NCBI RefSeq assembly: GCF_001302565.1
Contig: NZ_CP012750.1
Span: 1,922,001-1,986,000 of the forward strand
Direction of reading: 5' to 3'
Length of the DNA stretch: 64,000 nucleotides
Source of the DNA: Glutamicibacter halophytocola
Lineage (GTDB): Bacteria; Actinomycetota; Actinomycetes; Actinomycetales; Micrococcaceae
Position numbers and translations under genes: made by a program. Positions 13,866 to 23,611 of this stretch are shown here, piece by piece (position 1 is the first letter of the stretch; each line of letters starts with the position of its first letter). The notes under the pieces are model-generated. The model had not been told where the DNA came from. It saw nothing but the letters and a program-made list of their open reading frames with translations, and made no database searches.

Positions 13866-14489
13866 TTAGCGTGCGTAGTACTCGACCACGAGGTTCTCTT
13901 CGCAGGTCACTGGGATCTCTGCACGCTCAGGAGCGCGCAGGTAGGTAGCCTGAAGGGCTTCCAGCTTTACGTCCAGGTAAGCAGGAACAGCTGGCAGCAC
14001 CTTAGCGTGCTCACCTGCTGCAGCCATCTGGAATGGAACCATCTTCTCGCTCTTCTCGTGTACGTGGATCAGCTGACCCGGCTGTACCTTGAAGGATGGG
14101 CGGTCTACACGCTGGCCGTTGACCAGGATGTGGCGGTGCACGACCAGCTGGCGAGCCTGCTGGATGGTGCGGGCGAAGCCTGCACGCAGAACCAGGGCGT
14201 CCAAGCGGGACTCGAGCAGTGCCAGCAGGTTGTCACCGGTCTGGCCGCCGAGGCGCTTTGCTTCCTTGAAAGCGTTCAGCATCTGAACTTCGCGGATGCC
14301 GTACTGGGCACGCAAACGCTGCTTTTCGCGCAGACGCACTGCGTAGTCGCTGTCCTGCTTCTTACGGGCGCGGCCGTGCTGGCCTGGACCGTATGGACGG
14401 CGCTCCATGTACTTTTCAGCTTTAGGGGTCAATGCAAGGCCGAGCGCACGCGAAAGGCGTACGGTGCGGCGGGCACGGGCGTTAGCCAT
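13866..14489 (-). CDS. rpsD: 30S ribosomal protein S4
   Basis: Primary 16S rRNA-binding protein of the small subunit. The 207-residue protein has RRTVRLSRALGLALTPKAEKY and RRPYGPGQHGRARKK, and the S4 RNA-binding domain RLDALVLRAGFARTIQQARQ followed by VVHRHILVNGQRVDRPS. It is a monocistronic minus-strand gene between a hairpin terminator and rarA, as often in Micrococcaceae where rpsD lies away from the alpha operon. Confidence 0.97.
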   Translation of the reverse strand: MANARARRTVRLSRALGLALTPKAEKYMERRPYGPGQHGRARKKQDSDYAVRLREKQRLRAQYGIREVQMLNAFKEAKRLGGQTGDNLLALLESRLDALVLRAGFARTIQQARQLVVHRHILVNGQRVDRPSFKVQPGQLIHVHEKSEKMVPFQMAAAGEHAKVLPAVPAYLDVKLEALQATYLRAPERAEIPVTCEENLVVEYYAR

Positions 14490-14677
14490 TGATGTGTCCT
14501 TTTCGTTCAGCGACGGTATCTACTGGCCTCCAGGATGGAGAGTGTGTGGGCGTCGCGTCCCTGCTACACTGCAACCTTGCTCCGCAGGCCGATCACTCGG
14601 ACTCCGGGCAGGGCTTGCCAGCCAAAGATCAAGTCTACACGAAAGGGATTAGCCTCGGGCTGAGGCATAGCGCACAA

Positions 14678-16084
14678 TCAGCGCTTGCGCTTGTCGCGTA
14701 CCGGGTCCTTGCCGCGGATGATCTCGCGAAGCCGGGCCAGGCGCGTTCCGATGGTCTTCTCGGCGCCGTTGATGGTCGGCGTGTAGTAATTGGTGCCGAC
14801 CAGATCGTCGGGCAGGTATTGCTGGGTGGCGATCGAATGCGGCGCGTCGTGGGCGTAGATGTAGCCCACCCCGTGGCCCAATTGCTTGGCTCCTGGATAG
14901 TGCGCGTCGCGCAGGTGGTCCGGAACCAGCGAGCCCTTGCCTTCGGAGACGTCGGCCAAGGCAGCGTTGATCGCGTTGTACGACGCATTGGATTTTGGCG
15001 CGGTCGCCAGATGCACGGTGGCTTGGCCCAGCATGATCCGCGCTTCGGGCATGCCGGTGAGCTGCACCGATTGGGCTGCGGCCACGGCCAGGGGCAGGGC
15101 GGTGGGATCGGCCATGCCAATATCTTCGCTGGCCGAGATCATCAGGCGGCGGGCGATGAAACGCGGGTCCTCCCCCGCGGAGAGCATGCGCGCGAGGTAG
15201 TGCAGGGCGGCATCCACGTCGGAGCCCCGGATGGATTTGATGAAGGCCGAGATGATGTCGTAGTGCTGATCGCCGTCTTTGTCATAGCGCTGCACGGCCT
15301 GGTCCATGGCCAGCTGGACATGGTCGGCGGTGATTTGCACCGGCGGATCCACTTCGGCGCCAGCGGCATTCCATGCGACGGCCCCGGCCGCCTCGAGCAC
15401 GGTCAGCGAGCGGCGGGCATCGCCTTGGGCCAGGCGGACGATGGCGTCGCGCTGCTCGCCATCCAGCTGGACCTGCCCGTTGAATCCGCGCTCGTCTTCG
15501 ATGGCGCGTTCCAGCAGGGCCGCGAGGTCACCATCGGTCAGCGGGCGCAGGGTCAGCAGCAGGGAGCGCGAGAGCAGCGGGGAAATCACCGAGAAGGACG
15601 GATTTTCGGTAGTGGCGGCGACCAGCACAACCACCCGGTTTTCGACTCCGGGAAGCAGTGCATCCTGTTGGGCCTTGTTGAAGCGGTGGATCTCGTCGAG
15701 GAACAATACCGTGGTCATCCCGCGCAGGTCGCGGTCGTCCTTGGCCTGCTCGATAACCCGGCGCACATCCTTGACGCCTGCGGTGATGGCGGAGAGCTCG
15801 ACAAATTTCCGGTTGGTGGCCCGCGCAATGACGTGGGCGATGGTGGTCTTGCCGATGCCCGGCGGGCCGTAGAGGATCACGCTGGCAGGCCCGGCCAGGC
15901 CTGTTTCAGGATTCTCGGCCAGTTGCCGCAGCGGCGAGCCCGGACCGAGCAGGTGCTGCTGCCCGACCAGTTCCTCGAGCGAGCGCGGGCGCATCCGTAC
16001 CGCCAGTGGCGGGCGGGGCCGGTTGACTTGGGCCTCGCGCGCGTCCTGCGGATCATCGGTCAGGGAATCGAACAAATCGCTCAC
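14678..16084 (-). CDS. rarA: Replication-associated recombination protein A (RarA/MgsA)
   Basis: AAA+ ATPase acting at stalled replication forks. The 468-residue protein has Walker [10 protein letters not shown], Walker [10 protein letters not shown] and sensor-1 ATTENPSF. The C-terminal MgsA domain follows, with [15 protein letters not shown] and [21 protein letters not shown] sequence. It is divergent from dtd, with 83 bases between the two start codons. About 190 bases separate it from rpsD; no gene is seen there. Confidence 0.95.
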   Translation of the reverse strand: MSDLFDSLTDDPQDAREAQVNRPRPPLAVRMRPRSLEELVGQQHLLGPGSPLRQLAENPETGLAGPASVILYGPPGIGKTTIAHVIARATNRKFVELSAITAGVKDVRRVIEQAKDDRDLRGMTTVLFLDEIHRFNKAQQDALLPGVENRVVVLVAATTENPSFSVISPLLSRSLLLTLRPLTDGDLAALLERAIEDERGFNGQVQLDGEQRDAIVRLAQGDARRSLTVLEAAGAVAWNAAGAEVDPPVQITADHVQLAMDQAVQRYDKDGDQHYDIISAFIKSIRGSDVDAALHYLARMLSAGEDPRFIARRLMISASEDIGMADPTALPLAVAAAQSVQLTGMPEARIMLGQATVHLATAPKSNASYNAINAALADVSEGKGSLVPDHLRDAHYPGAKQLGHGVGYIYAHDAPHSIATQQYLPDDLVGTNYYTPTINGAEKTIGTRLARLREIIRGKDPVRDKRKR

Positions 16085-16167
16085 CGTCCAAGCCTACCGA
16101 TATTCTGGTGTCAATGCGGTACCGGCCTTTCGCCCGCCGCTTATTGCCTATTGAGAGGATTTTCTGC

Positions 16168-16605
16168 ATGCGCGCCGTCGTCCAGGTCGCCAGCACCGCC
16201 CGCGTTGAAGTTGAAGGGGAAATTGTCGGGCAGCTCGACTCCCCCGGCTTGGTGATCCTGCTGGGCGTGACCCACGACGACGACCAGGCCATAGCGCGCA
16301 AGGTCGCCGAGAAGATCTGGCAACTGCGCATCATGGAGGATGAAACCTCGGCGGCCGGCAACCAGGCCCCGTTGCTGGTGATCAGCCAGTTCACCCTCTA
16401 TGGCTCGGTGCGCAAGGGCCGGCGCCCTTCTTGGTCCAATGCCGCGCCCGGCCCGGTCAGCGAGCCGCTCTACGAATACTTCGTGCAGTACCTGCGTGAA
16501 CTCGGATCGCACGTTGAGACCGGGCGGTTCGGGGCAATGATGGATGTGTCGCTGACCAACACCGGCCCGTTCACAATGATCGTCGATTCGGCGGACCTGG
16601 CCTAG
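16168..16605 (+). CDS. dtd: D-aminoacyl-tRNA deacylase
   Basis: Hydrolyses D-aminoacyl-tRNA and Gly-tRNA-Ala. The 145-residue protein shows MRAVVQVASTARVEVEGE, the catalytic SQFTLYGSVRKGRRPSW segment and the C-terminal GP motif (TNTGPFTMI). ATG 16168 is chosen because GAGAGGA lies 9 bases upstream and the protein then begins at the family start. It converges with the PadR gene: the two stop codons share the palindrome CTAG. Confidence 0.94.
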   Translation: MRAVVQVASTARVEVEGEIVGQLDSPGLVILLGVTHDDDQAIARKVAEKIWQLRIMEDETSAAGNQAPLLVISQFTLYGSVRKGRRPSWSNAAPGPVSEPLYEYFVQYLRELGSHVETGRFGAMMDVSLTNTGPFTMIVDSADLA

Positions 16606-16931
16606 CTGCCGGCGGACTTCACCAGCTGCACGAGCATCTCGAAGCTTGCGCGCTGCGCATTCAGCTCGGTTTGGCCGGTGGCGGAGAGCTCGTAGACTTT
16701 CCGCCCAGGCCCGCCCTGGCCTTCTTCCCATCGGGTTTCCACGAAGCCCGAGGCTTCCAGCTTTGCCAGCGCGGGATAGAGCGTTGCGCCCTTGATCGGT
16801 CCGAAACCTCGTTCTTGCAGGGTTTTGGACAGGGCGTAGCCGTGGGCTTGCCCGGACGACAATTCAGCCAGCAGCAGCATCGGGAGCATGGCGCGCTGCC
16901 AGCTGCCGGGAAACGGCGAGTCCTTACTCAT
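16602..16931 (-). CDS. PadR-family transcriptional regulator
   Basis: A 109-residue winged-helix protein: MLPMLLLAELSSGQAHGYAL, KGATLYPALAKLEASGFVETR, then GPGRKVYELSATGQ, which is the PadR signature. ATG 16931 lies inside the end of the upstream membrane-protein gene (8-base overlap), so the pair is coupled. PadR regulators of this type often control the membrane protein or transporter encoded next to them (inference). Confidence 0.9.
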   Translation of the reverse strand: MSKDSPFPGSWQRAMLPMLLLAELSSGQAHGYALSKTLQERGFGPIKGATLYPALAKLEASGFVETRWEEGQGGPGRKVYELSATGQTELNAQRASFEMLVQLVKSAGS

Positions 16932-18042
16932 CGCGCCCTTCTTCCAGGCCGCGGGCATGGGCACGCCTTTGGGCTAGCTTGGATTCCACGTATTCTGCGC
17001 GGTTCGCGGGGCGCAATTCGTAAAGGGAAACCGCCGCAAAAACCGCAACGCATACGGCGAAGAAGATGTCCCATCCGCTGCGGTCCGGGGCAAGCGCCTC
17101 CGGCAGCAGGCTTGTGCCGTACAAGAATACGAGTGCCAATGGCAGCAACCGGAGCATGAGCCATCGTCGCCGCAACGCCGTGGCGGTGTTGACTCCCAGT
17201 CCGATGGCGAATTCGTTTGGGGTGCCGAATTCCTCAACTATCGATGCTTCGCCTTCTGCCCTGCACATGTTCGACCAGTGCTCGCGGGCTGGCGCCAGGA
17301 CGGATGCCGCCTCTCTAGCTCGCATTCCATAGCGTCCGCGCAGCAGGCGCGTGGATTCGGCAAACCATGCTTCGGGATCAGTAAAAGCTGTGGCGTCGTT
17401 GCGCGTTGCTCCAGGCTCATCCTTGAATGGCAGCCAAAACGCGCCGATGGCCAGGGCTATCCCGAGGATCGGTGCTAGCCAGTTGGGCATTGGCAGGGCT
17501 TGTTCATCGCCTAGTGTGGCGATGAGTGCGGCGCCTGCGATGGATACCGCTATTCCGGCCACCCCTAGCGCCCAAGATCGCGCGAATTTGCCTTTCACGC
17601 GGTAGAACCACCATAGGTGCCCGGATAAGGCGATTCCCGTGCCTGCGCACAAGGCCGCTAGCTGCCAATAGTGCCACGAGTTCGCAGTCCATCCGTCACG
17701 GAATCCGACCCAAGTGCCAAAACCGGTGCATAGCAGGCCAACACCAATTCCGAGACCAACGAGCAGCAGCACGCTGCTGTTGACCGGCATCTCCGAGTCC
17801 GCCAGCTGTTGCGGCGTCAACCGCGAGTACGCCCGGGCTTCGCCGTATTCGAGGGGGGCGCCAAAAAGATCCTCTGCAGCTTCGCCGCTATCCCGGATGG
17901 TGGCCAAAGCATTTTCCAGTTCCTGGACGCTCTGCGAATCATCCAAGTCATGGAGCATCATGGCAAGCCTGAAGTCCTGCGCCCAACTGCGGTCGCGCGC
18001 CGGGTATTGCTGGACGATGTGCTGGGGTTCTGCCGAGGCCAA
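16924..18042 (-). CDS. HAAS-domain-like multi-pass membrane protein paired with PadR
   Basis: A 372-residue protein with two soluble helical segments flanking the membrane part. The first is residues ~20-65 (DFRLAMMLHDLDDSQSVQEL, then AAEDLFGAPLEYGEARAY). The second lies after four hydrophobic helices (STRLLRGRYGMRAREA, then IVEEFGTPNEFAIGLG). Both resemble the HAAS/DUF1700 signalling helix domain often linked to PadR. Two more membrane helices lie near the C terminus. The start is TTG 18042, preceded by AAGGAG. Function unknown; likely the target or partner of the PadR protein. Confidence 0.72.
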   Translation of the reverse strand: MASAEPQHIVQQYPARDRSWAQDFRLAMMLHDLDDSQSVQELENALATIRDSGEAAEDLFGAPLEYGEARAYSRLTPQQLADSEMPVNSSVLLLVGLGIGVGLLCTGFGTWVGFRDGWTANSWHYWQLAALCAGTGIALSGHLWWFYRVKGKFARSWALGVAGIAVSIAGAALIATLGDEQALPMPNWLAPILGIALAIGAFWLPFKDEPGATRNDATAFTDPEAWFAESTRLLRGRYGMRAREAASVLAPAREHWSNMCRAEGEASIVEEFGTPNEFAIGLGVNTATALRRRWLMLRLLPLALVFLYGTSLLPEALAPDRSGWDIFFAVCVAVFAAVSLYELRPANRAEYVESKLAQRRAHARGLEEGRDE

Positions 18043-18132
18043 GAAGTCTCCTTGGAGAGAAATAACTAGTGTGAAAACTAACCTAGTATTAAAATCAGCA
18101 TTAATCCACGCTGTGGCCTATTTTGGGGCAAA

Positions 18133-18176
18133 AAGAAGCCGGATGGAACGCACTTGCGCGTTCCATCCGGCTTCTT
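18133..18176 (-). terminator. Terminator after aspS
   Basis: Perfect 19-bp stem (left arm AAGAAGCCGGATGGAACGC) with a 6-base loop. It is followed on the minus strand by a T-rich run. It ends aspS, and also isolates it from the divergently read membrane-protein promoter at about 18045-18110. Confidence 0.9.
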
Positions 18177-18190
18177 ATAGCTGCGTAAGC

Positions 18191-19990
18191 CTACTTGGCT
18201 TCAGCCTTGGCTTCGGTCTCTTCGGCCTTCTTCTTCTCAGGCTTGAAGTCGATGCCGGCTTCCTTGCGCTGCTGCGGGGTGATCGGTGCAGGAGCAGCGG
18301 TCAGCGGGTCGAAACCGCCACCGGTCTTCGGGAAGGCGATGACGTCGCGGATGGACTCCGAGTTGGTCAGCAGCTGCAGCACGCGGTCCCAGCCCAGGGC
18401 GATGCCGCCATGCGGCGGGGCGCCGTACTTGAAGCCCTCGAGCAGGAAGCCGAACTGGGTGTCGGCCTGCTCCTGGGTCACGCCCATGAGCTTGAAGACG
18501 CGCTCTTGCACATCGCGCTGGTGGATACGGATCGAACCGCCGCCGATTTCGTTGCCGTTGCATACGATGTCGTAGGCGTAGGACAGTGCCGAGCCGGGGT
18601 CGGTGTCGAAGGTGTCCATGAACTCCGGCTTGGGGCTGGTGAACGCGTGGTGCACGGCGGTCCAGGCGCCGGCGCCCACGGCCACGTCGCCCGAGGCCAC
18701 GGCATCCGAAGCGGCTTCGAACATCGGTGCGTCGACGATCCAGACGAAGGCCCAGTCGCCTTCCTTGATCAGGCCGGTGCGGTGGCCAATTTCGACACGA
18801 ACCGCGCCGAGCAGGGCACGGGATTCGTTCTTCTTGCCAGCCGAGAAGAAGATGCAGTCGCCAGCGCTTGCGCCGGTAGCTGCGGCCAGGCCGGCCTTCT
18901 CTTCATCCGAGAGGTTCTTGGCCACTGGGCCGGCCAGCTCGCCATCTTCCTTGATCAATACGTAGGCCAGGCCCTTGGCACCGCGCTGCTTGGCGAATTC
19001 CTGCCAGGCATCCAGGGTGCGGCGCGGCTGCGAGGCGCCGCCGGGCATAACCACGGCACCGACATACTCGGACTGGAAGACCTTGAAGGAGGTGTTCGCG
19101 AAGTACTCGGTCATTTCGGTCAGTTCCAGGCCAAAGCGCAGGTCCGGCTTGTCCGAACCATACTTGGCCATGGCCTCCGAGTACGCCATGCGGCGGATCG
19201 GGGTCGGGACCTGCACGTCGATCAGGTTCCACAGCTCGGTAACCAGCTTTTCGCCGAGCTCGATGATGTCATCTTCCTCGACGAACGAGGCTTCGATGTC
19301 CAGCTGGGTGAACTCCGGCTGCCGGTCCGCGCGGAAGTCCTCATCGCGGTAGCAGCGGGCGATCTGGTAGTACTTCTCGAAACCGCCGACCTGCAGCAGC
19401 TGCTTGAACAGCTGCGGGGACTGCGGCAGCGCGTACCAGCTGCCCGGGGTCAGGCGGGCCGGCACGACGAAGTCGCGGGCGCCTTCCGGGGTGGAACGGG
19501 TCAGCGTCGGGGTCTCGATCTCGATGTAACCCTGGTCGTGCAGCAGGTTGCGTGCTACGCGGTTGGCCTCGGAGCGCAGGCGGATGTTGCGGGCCGGGGT
19601 CGGGCGGCGCAGGTCCAGGTAGCGGTGGCGCAGGCGCGCCTCCTCGCCGACCTCGACATGCTCGTCAACCTGGAAAGGCAGCGGGGCGGCGGTGTTCAGC
19701 ACGGTCACGGTGTCCGCGATGACCTCGATCTGCCCGGTAGGCAGGTTCGGGTTCTCGTTGCCTTCCGGGCGGCGCTCCACGGTGCCGGCGATCTGCAGCA
19801 CGAACTCATTGCGCAGCGGGTGGAAGTCCTCTTCATCGCGCACGACAACCTGGGCTACGCCCGAGGCATCGCGCAAATCCAGGAAGGCGACACCGCCGTG
19901 GTCACGGCGACGCGCGACCCAGCCGGTGAGGGTGACCTGCTGTCCAATGTGCTCGGCGTTCAATTCGCCCAGCTGATGAGTGCGTAGCAC
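18191..19990 (-). CDS. aspS: Aspartate--tRNA ligase
   Basis: Class II synthetase of 599 residues. The OB-fold anticodon domain contains [15 protein letters not shown]. The catalytic core has [40 protein letters not shown] (motif 2) and [13 protein letters not shown] (motif 3). A lysine/alanine/glutamate-rich tail ([17 protein letters not shown]) extends the C terminus. The start is GTG 19990 with AAAGGA upstream, giving LRTHQLGEL as in homologues; the longer frame has no such site. Cotranscription with hisS is possible (91-base gap). Confidence 0.97.
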   Translation of the reverse strand: MLRTHQLGELNAEHIGQQVTLTGWVARRRDHGGVAFLDLRDASGVAQVVVRDEEDFHPLRNEFVLQIAGTVERRPEGNENPNLPTGQIEVIADTVTVLNTAAPLPFQVDEHVEVGEEARLRHRYLDLRRPTPARNIRLRSEANRVARNLLHDQGYIEIETPTLTRSTPEGARDFVVPARLTPGSWYALPQSPQLFKQLLQVGGFEKYYQIARCYRDEDFRADRQPEFTQLDIEASFVEEDDIIELGEKLVTELWNLIDVQVPTPIRRMAYSEAMAKYGSDKPDLRFGLELTEMTEYFANTSFKVFQSEYVGAVVMPGGASQPRRTLDAWQEFAKQRGAKGLAYVLIKEDGELAGPVAKNLSDEEKAGLAAATGASAGDCIFFSAGKKNESRALLGAVRVEIGHRTGLIKEGDWAFVWIVDAPMFEAASDAVASGDVAVGAGAWTAVHHAFTSPKPEFMDTFDTDPGSALSYAYDIVCNGNEIGGGSIRIHQRDVQERVFKLMGVTQEQADTQFGFLLEGFKYGAPPHGGIALGWDRVLQLLTNSESIRDVIAFPKTGGGFDPLTAAPAPITPQQRKEAGIDFKPEKKKAEETEAKAEAK

Positions 19991-20081
19991 TACGATCCTT
20001 TCGGTCGGTTGGGAAAGTTTCTCCCCATGAAGTTTAGTGCACCGCAAGACGGTGCAGGTGCGGGCGGCCAAGCCCAAAGCA

Positions 20082-21404
20082 TTAGCTGATGGCGATCTTC
20101 AGGTCTTCGGCGTTGGGCATCCAGGTGGCCGGCTCGGCTGCGACCTGCTCGCCGGAGCGGATGTCCTTGACCTCGTGGGTGCCATCGGCCTGGGTGAACC
20201 AGACGAAGGGAATCCCCCGGCGATCGGCGAATTTGATCTGCTTGCCGAACTTCTCAGCGCTGGCTGCGACTTCGCAAGCGATCCCGCGCCCGCGCAGCTG
20301 CGAGGCGACGTCCTGGGCTTCGTGCCAGGAGTCGTCATTGGCCAGCGTGACATATACCACTGATGGCACGCTGCGGCTGGCGGTGACTACTTCTTCAGTC
20401 AGGATGCGCGAGATCAGGCGGGTAACGCCGATGGACAAGCCAACACCCGGGTAGTTCTTCTTGCCCTTGGATGCCAGCGATTCGTAGCGCCCGCCCGAGC
20501 AGATCGACCCCAGGGATTCGTGGCCGACCAGCACGGTTTCGTAGACGGTGCCGGTGTAGTAGTCCAGGCCGCGGGCGATGGACAGGTCTGCCATAACCTT
20601 GCCCGGGGCGCGCTTCGAGGCCGCGTCGATCACCTGGGAGAGCTCATCCAGGCCGGTGTCCAGCAGCTCGTGCCCAACGCCCAGGGCGCGGACCTGGTCA
20701 ACAAAGGAGGTGTCCATGGTGCGGATCTTGGCCAGCGCCAAGGCCGCATCGGCCTGTTCGCGCGTCGCGCCAACTTCCTCCACGAGGATCTTTGCGACCG
20801 CTTCATCGCCGATCTTTTCCAGCTTGTCAATGGCGCGCAGCACGGCATCCGGATCATCCAGGCCCAAGCCGCGGTAGAAGCCCTCGGCCAGCTTGCGGTT
20901 GTTCACGCGCAAGCGGAAGTCCCCGATCGGCAGCGCGGAGAGCGCATCGGCAATGGTCAACGCGAGCTCTACGTCGTAGCTGAAGGGCAAGGTGCCATCG
21001 CCGACCACGTCGATGTCGGCCTGGGTGAATTCGCGGAAGCGGCCATCCTGCGGGCGTTCGCCGCGCCACACCTTCTGCATCTGGTAGCGGCGGAAGGGGA
21101 AGGCCAGGTGGCCGGCGTTCTCCACCACATAGCGGGCGAAGGGCACGGTGAGGTCGAAGTGCAGGGCCAGGGCGTTGGGATCGTTCTTGTCGTCCTCGGC
21201 GGCCAGGCGCGAAAGTCCATAAACTTCCTTGTCGATTTCGCCCTTGCGCAACAATTGGGCGCGGGTTTCAACTGCACGGGTCTCGATGTTGGCGAAACCA
21301 TGTAGTTCAAAAACATGACGCAAGGTGTCCAGCACGTGCTGTTCAACAGCCCGTTCAGCTGGAAGCCATTCTGGGAAACCTGAAAGTGAGGCCTTGCGTG
21401 CCAT
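20082..21404 (-). CDS. hisS: Histidine--tRNA ligase
   Basis: Class II synthetase of 440 residues beginning [15 protein letters not shown]. Motif 2 is [19 protein letters not shown], the histidine-specific motif is [12 protein letters not shown], and the C-terminal anticodon domain follows. The variant N terminus (SGFPEWLP instead of RGTRD) marks the form found in several Actinobacteria. ATG 21404 has AAGGAG just upstream. hisS is divergent from the DUF349 gene. Confidence 0.95.
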   Translation of the reverse strand: MARKASLSGFPEWLPAERAVEQHVLDTLRHVFELHGFANIETRAVETRAQLLRKGEIDKEVYGLSRLAAEDDKNDPNALALHFDLTVPFARYVVENAGHLAFPFRRYQMQKVWRGERPQDGRFREFTQADIDVVGDGTLPFSYDVELALTIADALSALPIGDFRLRVNNRKLAEGFYRGLGLDDPDAVLRAIDKLEKIGDEAVAKILVEEVGATREQADAALALAKIRTMDTSFVDQVRALGVGHELLDTGLDELSQVIDAASKRAPGKVMADLSIARGLDYYTGTVYETVLVGHESLGSICSGGRYESLASKGKKNYPGVGLSIGVTRLISRILTEEVVTASRSVPSVVYVTLANDDSWHEAQDVASQLRGRGIACEVAASAEKFGKQIKFADRRGIPFVWFTQADGTHEVKDIRSGEQVAAEPATWMPNAEDLKIAIS

Positions 21405-21546
21405 GAAACTCCTTAGTGCAAATTGGGCTACCAAACCATCTTAAGCCTGTTTTGCAAGAAACCTGTGCACGTCGGCTTACTAAGAAACGGAGGTCACAGG
21501 TAGAGTTGGCTACAGCAAGTGCTCGTAAAGTGAAAGAGTTTCAGCG

Positions 21547-22905
21547 GTGACCACCAGTCAGCAATCCGACGACAGCCACAAGACCCCTTTGCCGCAGGCG
21601 CAGAAGCCTGCTGCAAAACCGGTTGTAGCGCCCAGCGTCGCACACACCACTCCCCTCGACGAAGCGGCTAAATTTGCCCGCATCACCGAGGACGGCCACG
21701 TCTTCGTGATTATCGATGGCGCCGAGTTCCCCGTGGGCCAGTACCCAGATGCCACGCAGGAAGAAGCCTTGGGCTACTTTGTGCGCAAATATGACGATGC
21801 GCTCTCGCAGCTGATGCTCCTCGAGCAGCGTGTTGTCGCCAAGGCTCCGGCCGGCGAATTGGGCAAGGCAGTTCAAGCCCTGTCGGCAACTGTCGCAGAG
21901 CGCCACATGGTTGGCGACATCCCGGCCCTTGAATCGCGCCTGGAAAATGCCCGTGTTGCTGTGGAGAACCTTTCCGCAGAACAGCGCAAGGCCCACGATG
22001 CCGCCCGTGCCGAGCAGCTGGCCACGCGCGAATCCATCGTTGCCCAGGCCGAAGCCATGGCCGAGAAGCGACCAGAGCAGATTCAGTGGAAGACCGCTTC
22101 GGCGTCCATGAATGAGCTGTTCGAGCAGTGGAAGGCCTCCCAGCGTTCCTCGGTTCGCTTGCCACGAGCCACCGAAGACGCCTTGTGGAAGCGGTTCCGT
22201 GCTGCACGCACCACTTTTGATCGCCATCGCCGCGCCTACTTCTCGCAGCTTGATTCAACCAACGCCTCGGCCAAGGCCGTGAAGGAAGAATTGATCGCAC
22301 GGGCAGAAGCCTTGCAGGGCTCCACGGACTGGGCTGCCACCGCCGCCGAGTACCGCAAGCTCATGGACGAGTGGAAGAAGTCGCGCCGTGCCTCGCGCAA
22401 GGATGACGACCAGCTCTGGGGCCGTTTCCGCGCTGCCCAGGATGTCTTCTTCCAGGCTCGTGCCGCCGAGAACGCCAAGATCGATGAAGAGTACGCTCAT
22501 AATCTTGTGGCGAAGGAAGCTCTGCTCGAGGAAGCTCGTGCGCTGTTGCCAATCAAGGATCTGGCCACCGCCAAAGCCAAGCTGGATTCCATCCGCGAAC
22601 GCTGGGAAGCTGCTGGCAAGGTGCCGCGCAACGACCTGCAGCGCGTCGAATCAGCACTTCGCCAGGTTGAAGATGCTGTCAAGGGCGCTGAAGATGAGCA
22701 GTGGCGCCGGTCCAACCCGGAGACCAAGGCGCGTTCCAATTCGATGCTCAGCCAGCTGCAGGACACGATTTCTGCACTGGAAGAGGATCTGGCCAAGGCC
22801 CAGGCCAAGGGCAACGCAAAGCAGATCGCTGCGGCCCAGGAAGCACTGGATGCACGCCGCATGTGGCTGAACACCCTGGAAAAGTCGGCAGCCGACTTCC
22901 AGTAA
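21547..22905 (+). CDS. DUF349 coiled-coil protein
   Basis: A 452-residue helical protein with repeated DUF349 units: WKTASASMNELFEQWKASQ, ALWKRFRAARTTFDRHR, YRKLMDEWKKSRRASRKDDD, LWGRFRAAQDVFFQARA and SIRERWEAAGKVPRNDLQR. Low-complexity Ala/Gln/Lys sequence precedes them. DUF349 proteins are widespread next to rel genes in Actinobacteria; the molecular role is not established. The start is GTG 21547. It is read away from hisS and ends 60 bases before the next plus-strand gene. Confidence 0.88.
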   Translation: MTTSQQSDDSHKTPLPQAQKPAAKPVVAPSVAHTTPLDEAAKFARITEDGHVFVIIDGAEFPVGQYPDATQEEALGYFVRKYDDALSQLMLLEQRVVAKAPAGELGKAVQALSATVAERHMVGDIPALESRLENARVAVENLSAEQRKAHDAARAEQLATRESIVAQAEAMAEKRPEQIQWKTASASMNELFEQWKASQRSSVRLPRATEDALWKRFRAARTTFDRHRRAYFSQLDSTNASAKAVKEELIARAEALQGSTDWAATAAEYRKLMDEWKKSRRASRKDDDQLWGRFRAAQDVFFQARAAENAKIDEEYAHNLVAKEALLEEARALLPIKDLATAKAKLDSIRERWEAAGKVPRNDLQRVESALRQVEDAVKGAEDEQWRRSNPETKARSNSMLSQLQDTISALEEDLAKAQAKGNAKQIAAAQEALDARRMWLNTLEKSAADFQ

Positions 22906-22965
22906 GTAATCCACAGATCGTCAGCACACGCTCAACGCGGCGGCGCTTGCTGGTTCAGTAGCCAC

Positions 22966-23589
22966 ATGGAATCTAGAAATTGCCAGGCTACCGGGCCACG
23001 CGCCGCCGCGTTGCGCATTCCAGAAGACCTCTGGATCGCCGGCCAAATGTTCAGCCGAAATGAGTTGCAGGCGATGGCCTCGAACGGTTTGCTCCGCGAG
23101 GTGCTTGGTGACTGTTTTCTTCCCAGCCAGATTCAAATCACTGCCTCGCTGCGGGCACAGGTTGCTGCTTTTGCCTGCGGGCGGGAGCTGAATTCCAATG
23201 CCGTGCTGGCGCGTCAAACGGCCGCCTGGATTCATGGGCTGCTGCCCGAAGTCTTTACGCTGTGCATCTATACGCGCAATTACCATCGGCCTTTTGCACC
23301 CGGCTTCGGGTTGAATGCCCAATTCATGCAGGCCATAGTTCCCGATACGCAAATGGTCTTCCGCAGCCGGATCAAGGTAACCTCCGCCTTGCGCAGCGTA
23401 TGCGACTGCGCGCAGTTCGACCCATTGCCAATAGCCAGTCGAGTTCTGGGCAACGCGATTTCCCTGGACGATCCCTATTTGAATCTGGAGTCGATCCGGG
23501 AAAGCCTCAATAACTTCGAGAAGTCCCCAGAAAGATCACGCGCCCTGCGCTTAGTCGATTCCTTTGACGACTTCGCGCAGGCCGCGTGA
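22966..23589 (+). CDS. AbiEi-antitoxin-like hypothetical protein
   Basis: 207 residues. The N-terminal part has a winged-helix pattern typical of AbiEi-like regulators (FSRNELQAMASNGLLREVLG, then DCFLPS). A segment with ARQTAAWIHGLLPEVFTLCI follows. The C-terminal half has SRIKVTSALRSVCDCAQFD and a long final helix. No partner nucleotidyltransferase toxin is adjacent. Single-copy AbiEi-like genes of this size are common in Micrococcaceae and may act outside toxin-antitoxin systems. The assignment rests on motif resemblance only. Confidence 0.55.
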   Translation: MESRNCQATGPRAAALRIPEDLWIAGQMFSRNELQAMASNGLLREVLGDCFLPSQIQITASLRAQVAAFACGRELNSNAVLARQTAAWIHGLLPEVFTLCIYTRNYHRPFAPGFGLNAQFMQAIVPDTQMVFRSRIKVTSALRSVCDCAQFDPLPIASRVLGNAISLDDPYLNLESIRESLNNFEKSPERSRALRLVDSFDDFAQAA

Positions 23590-23611
23590 TTTATTGGAGG
23601 CAGTTGCGTTT

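Noticed and set aside
17714..19987. Long plus-strand open frame (757 codons)
   Set aside because: Antisense to aspS and the membrane-protein promoter; no protein-family features.
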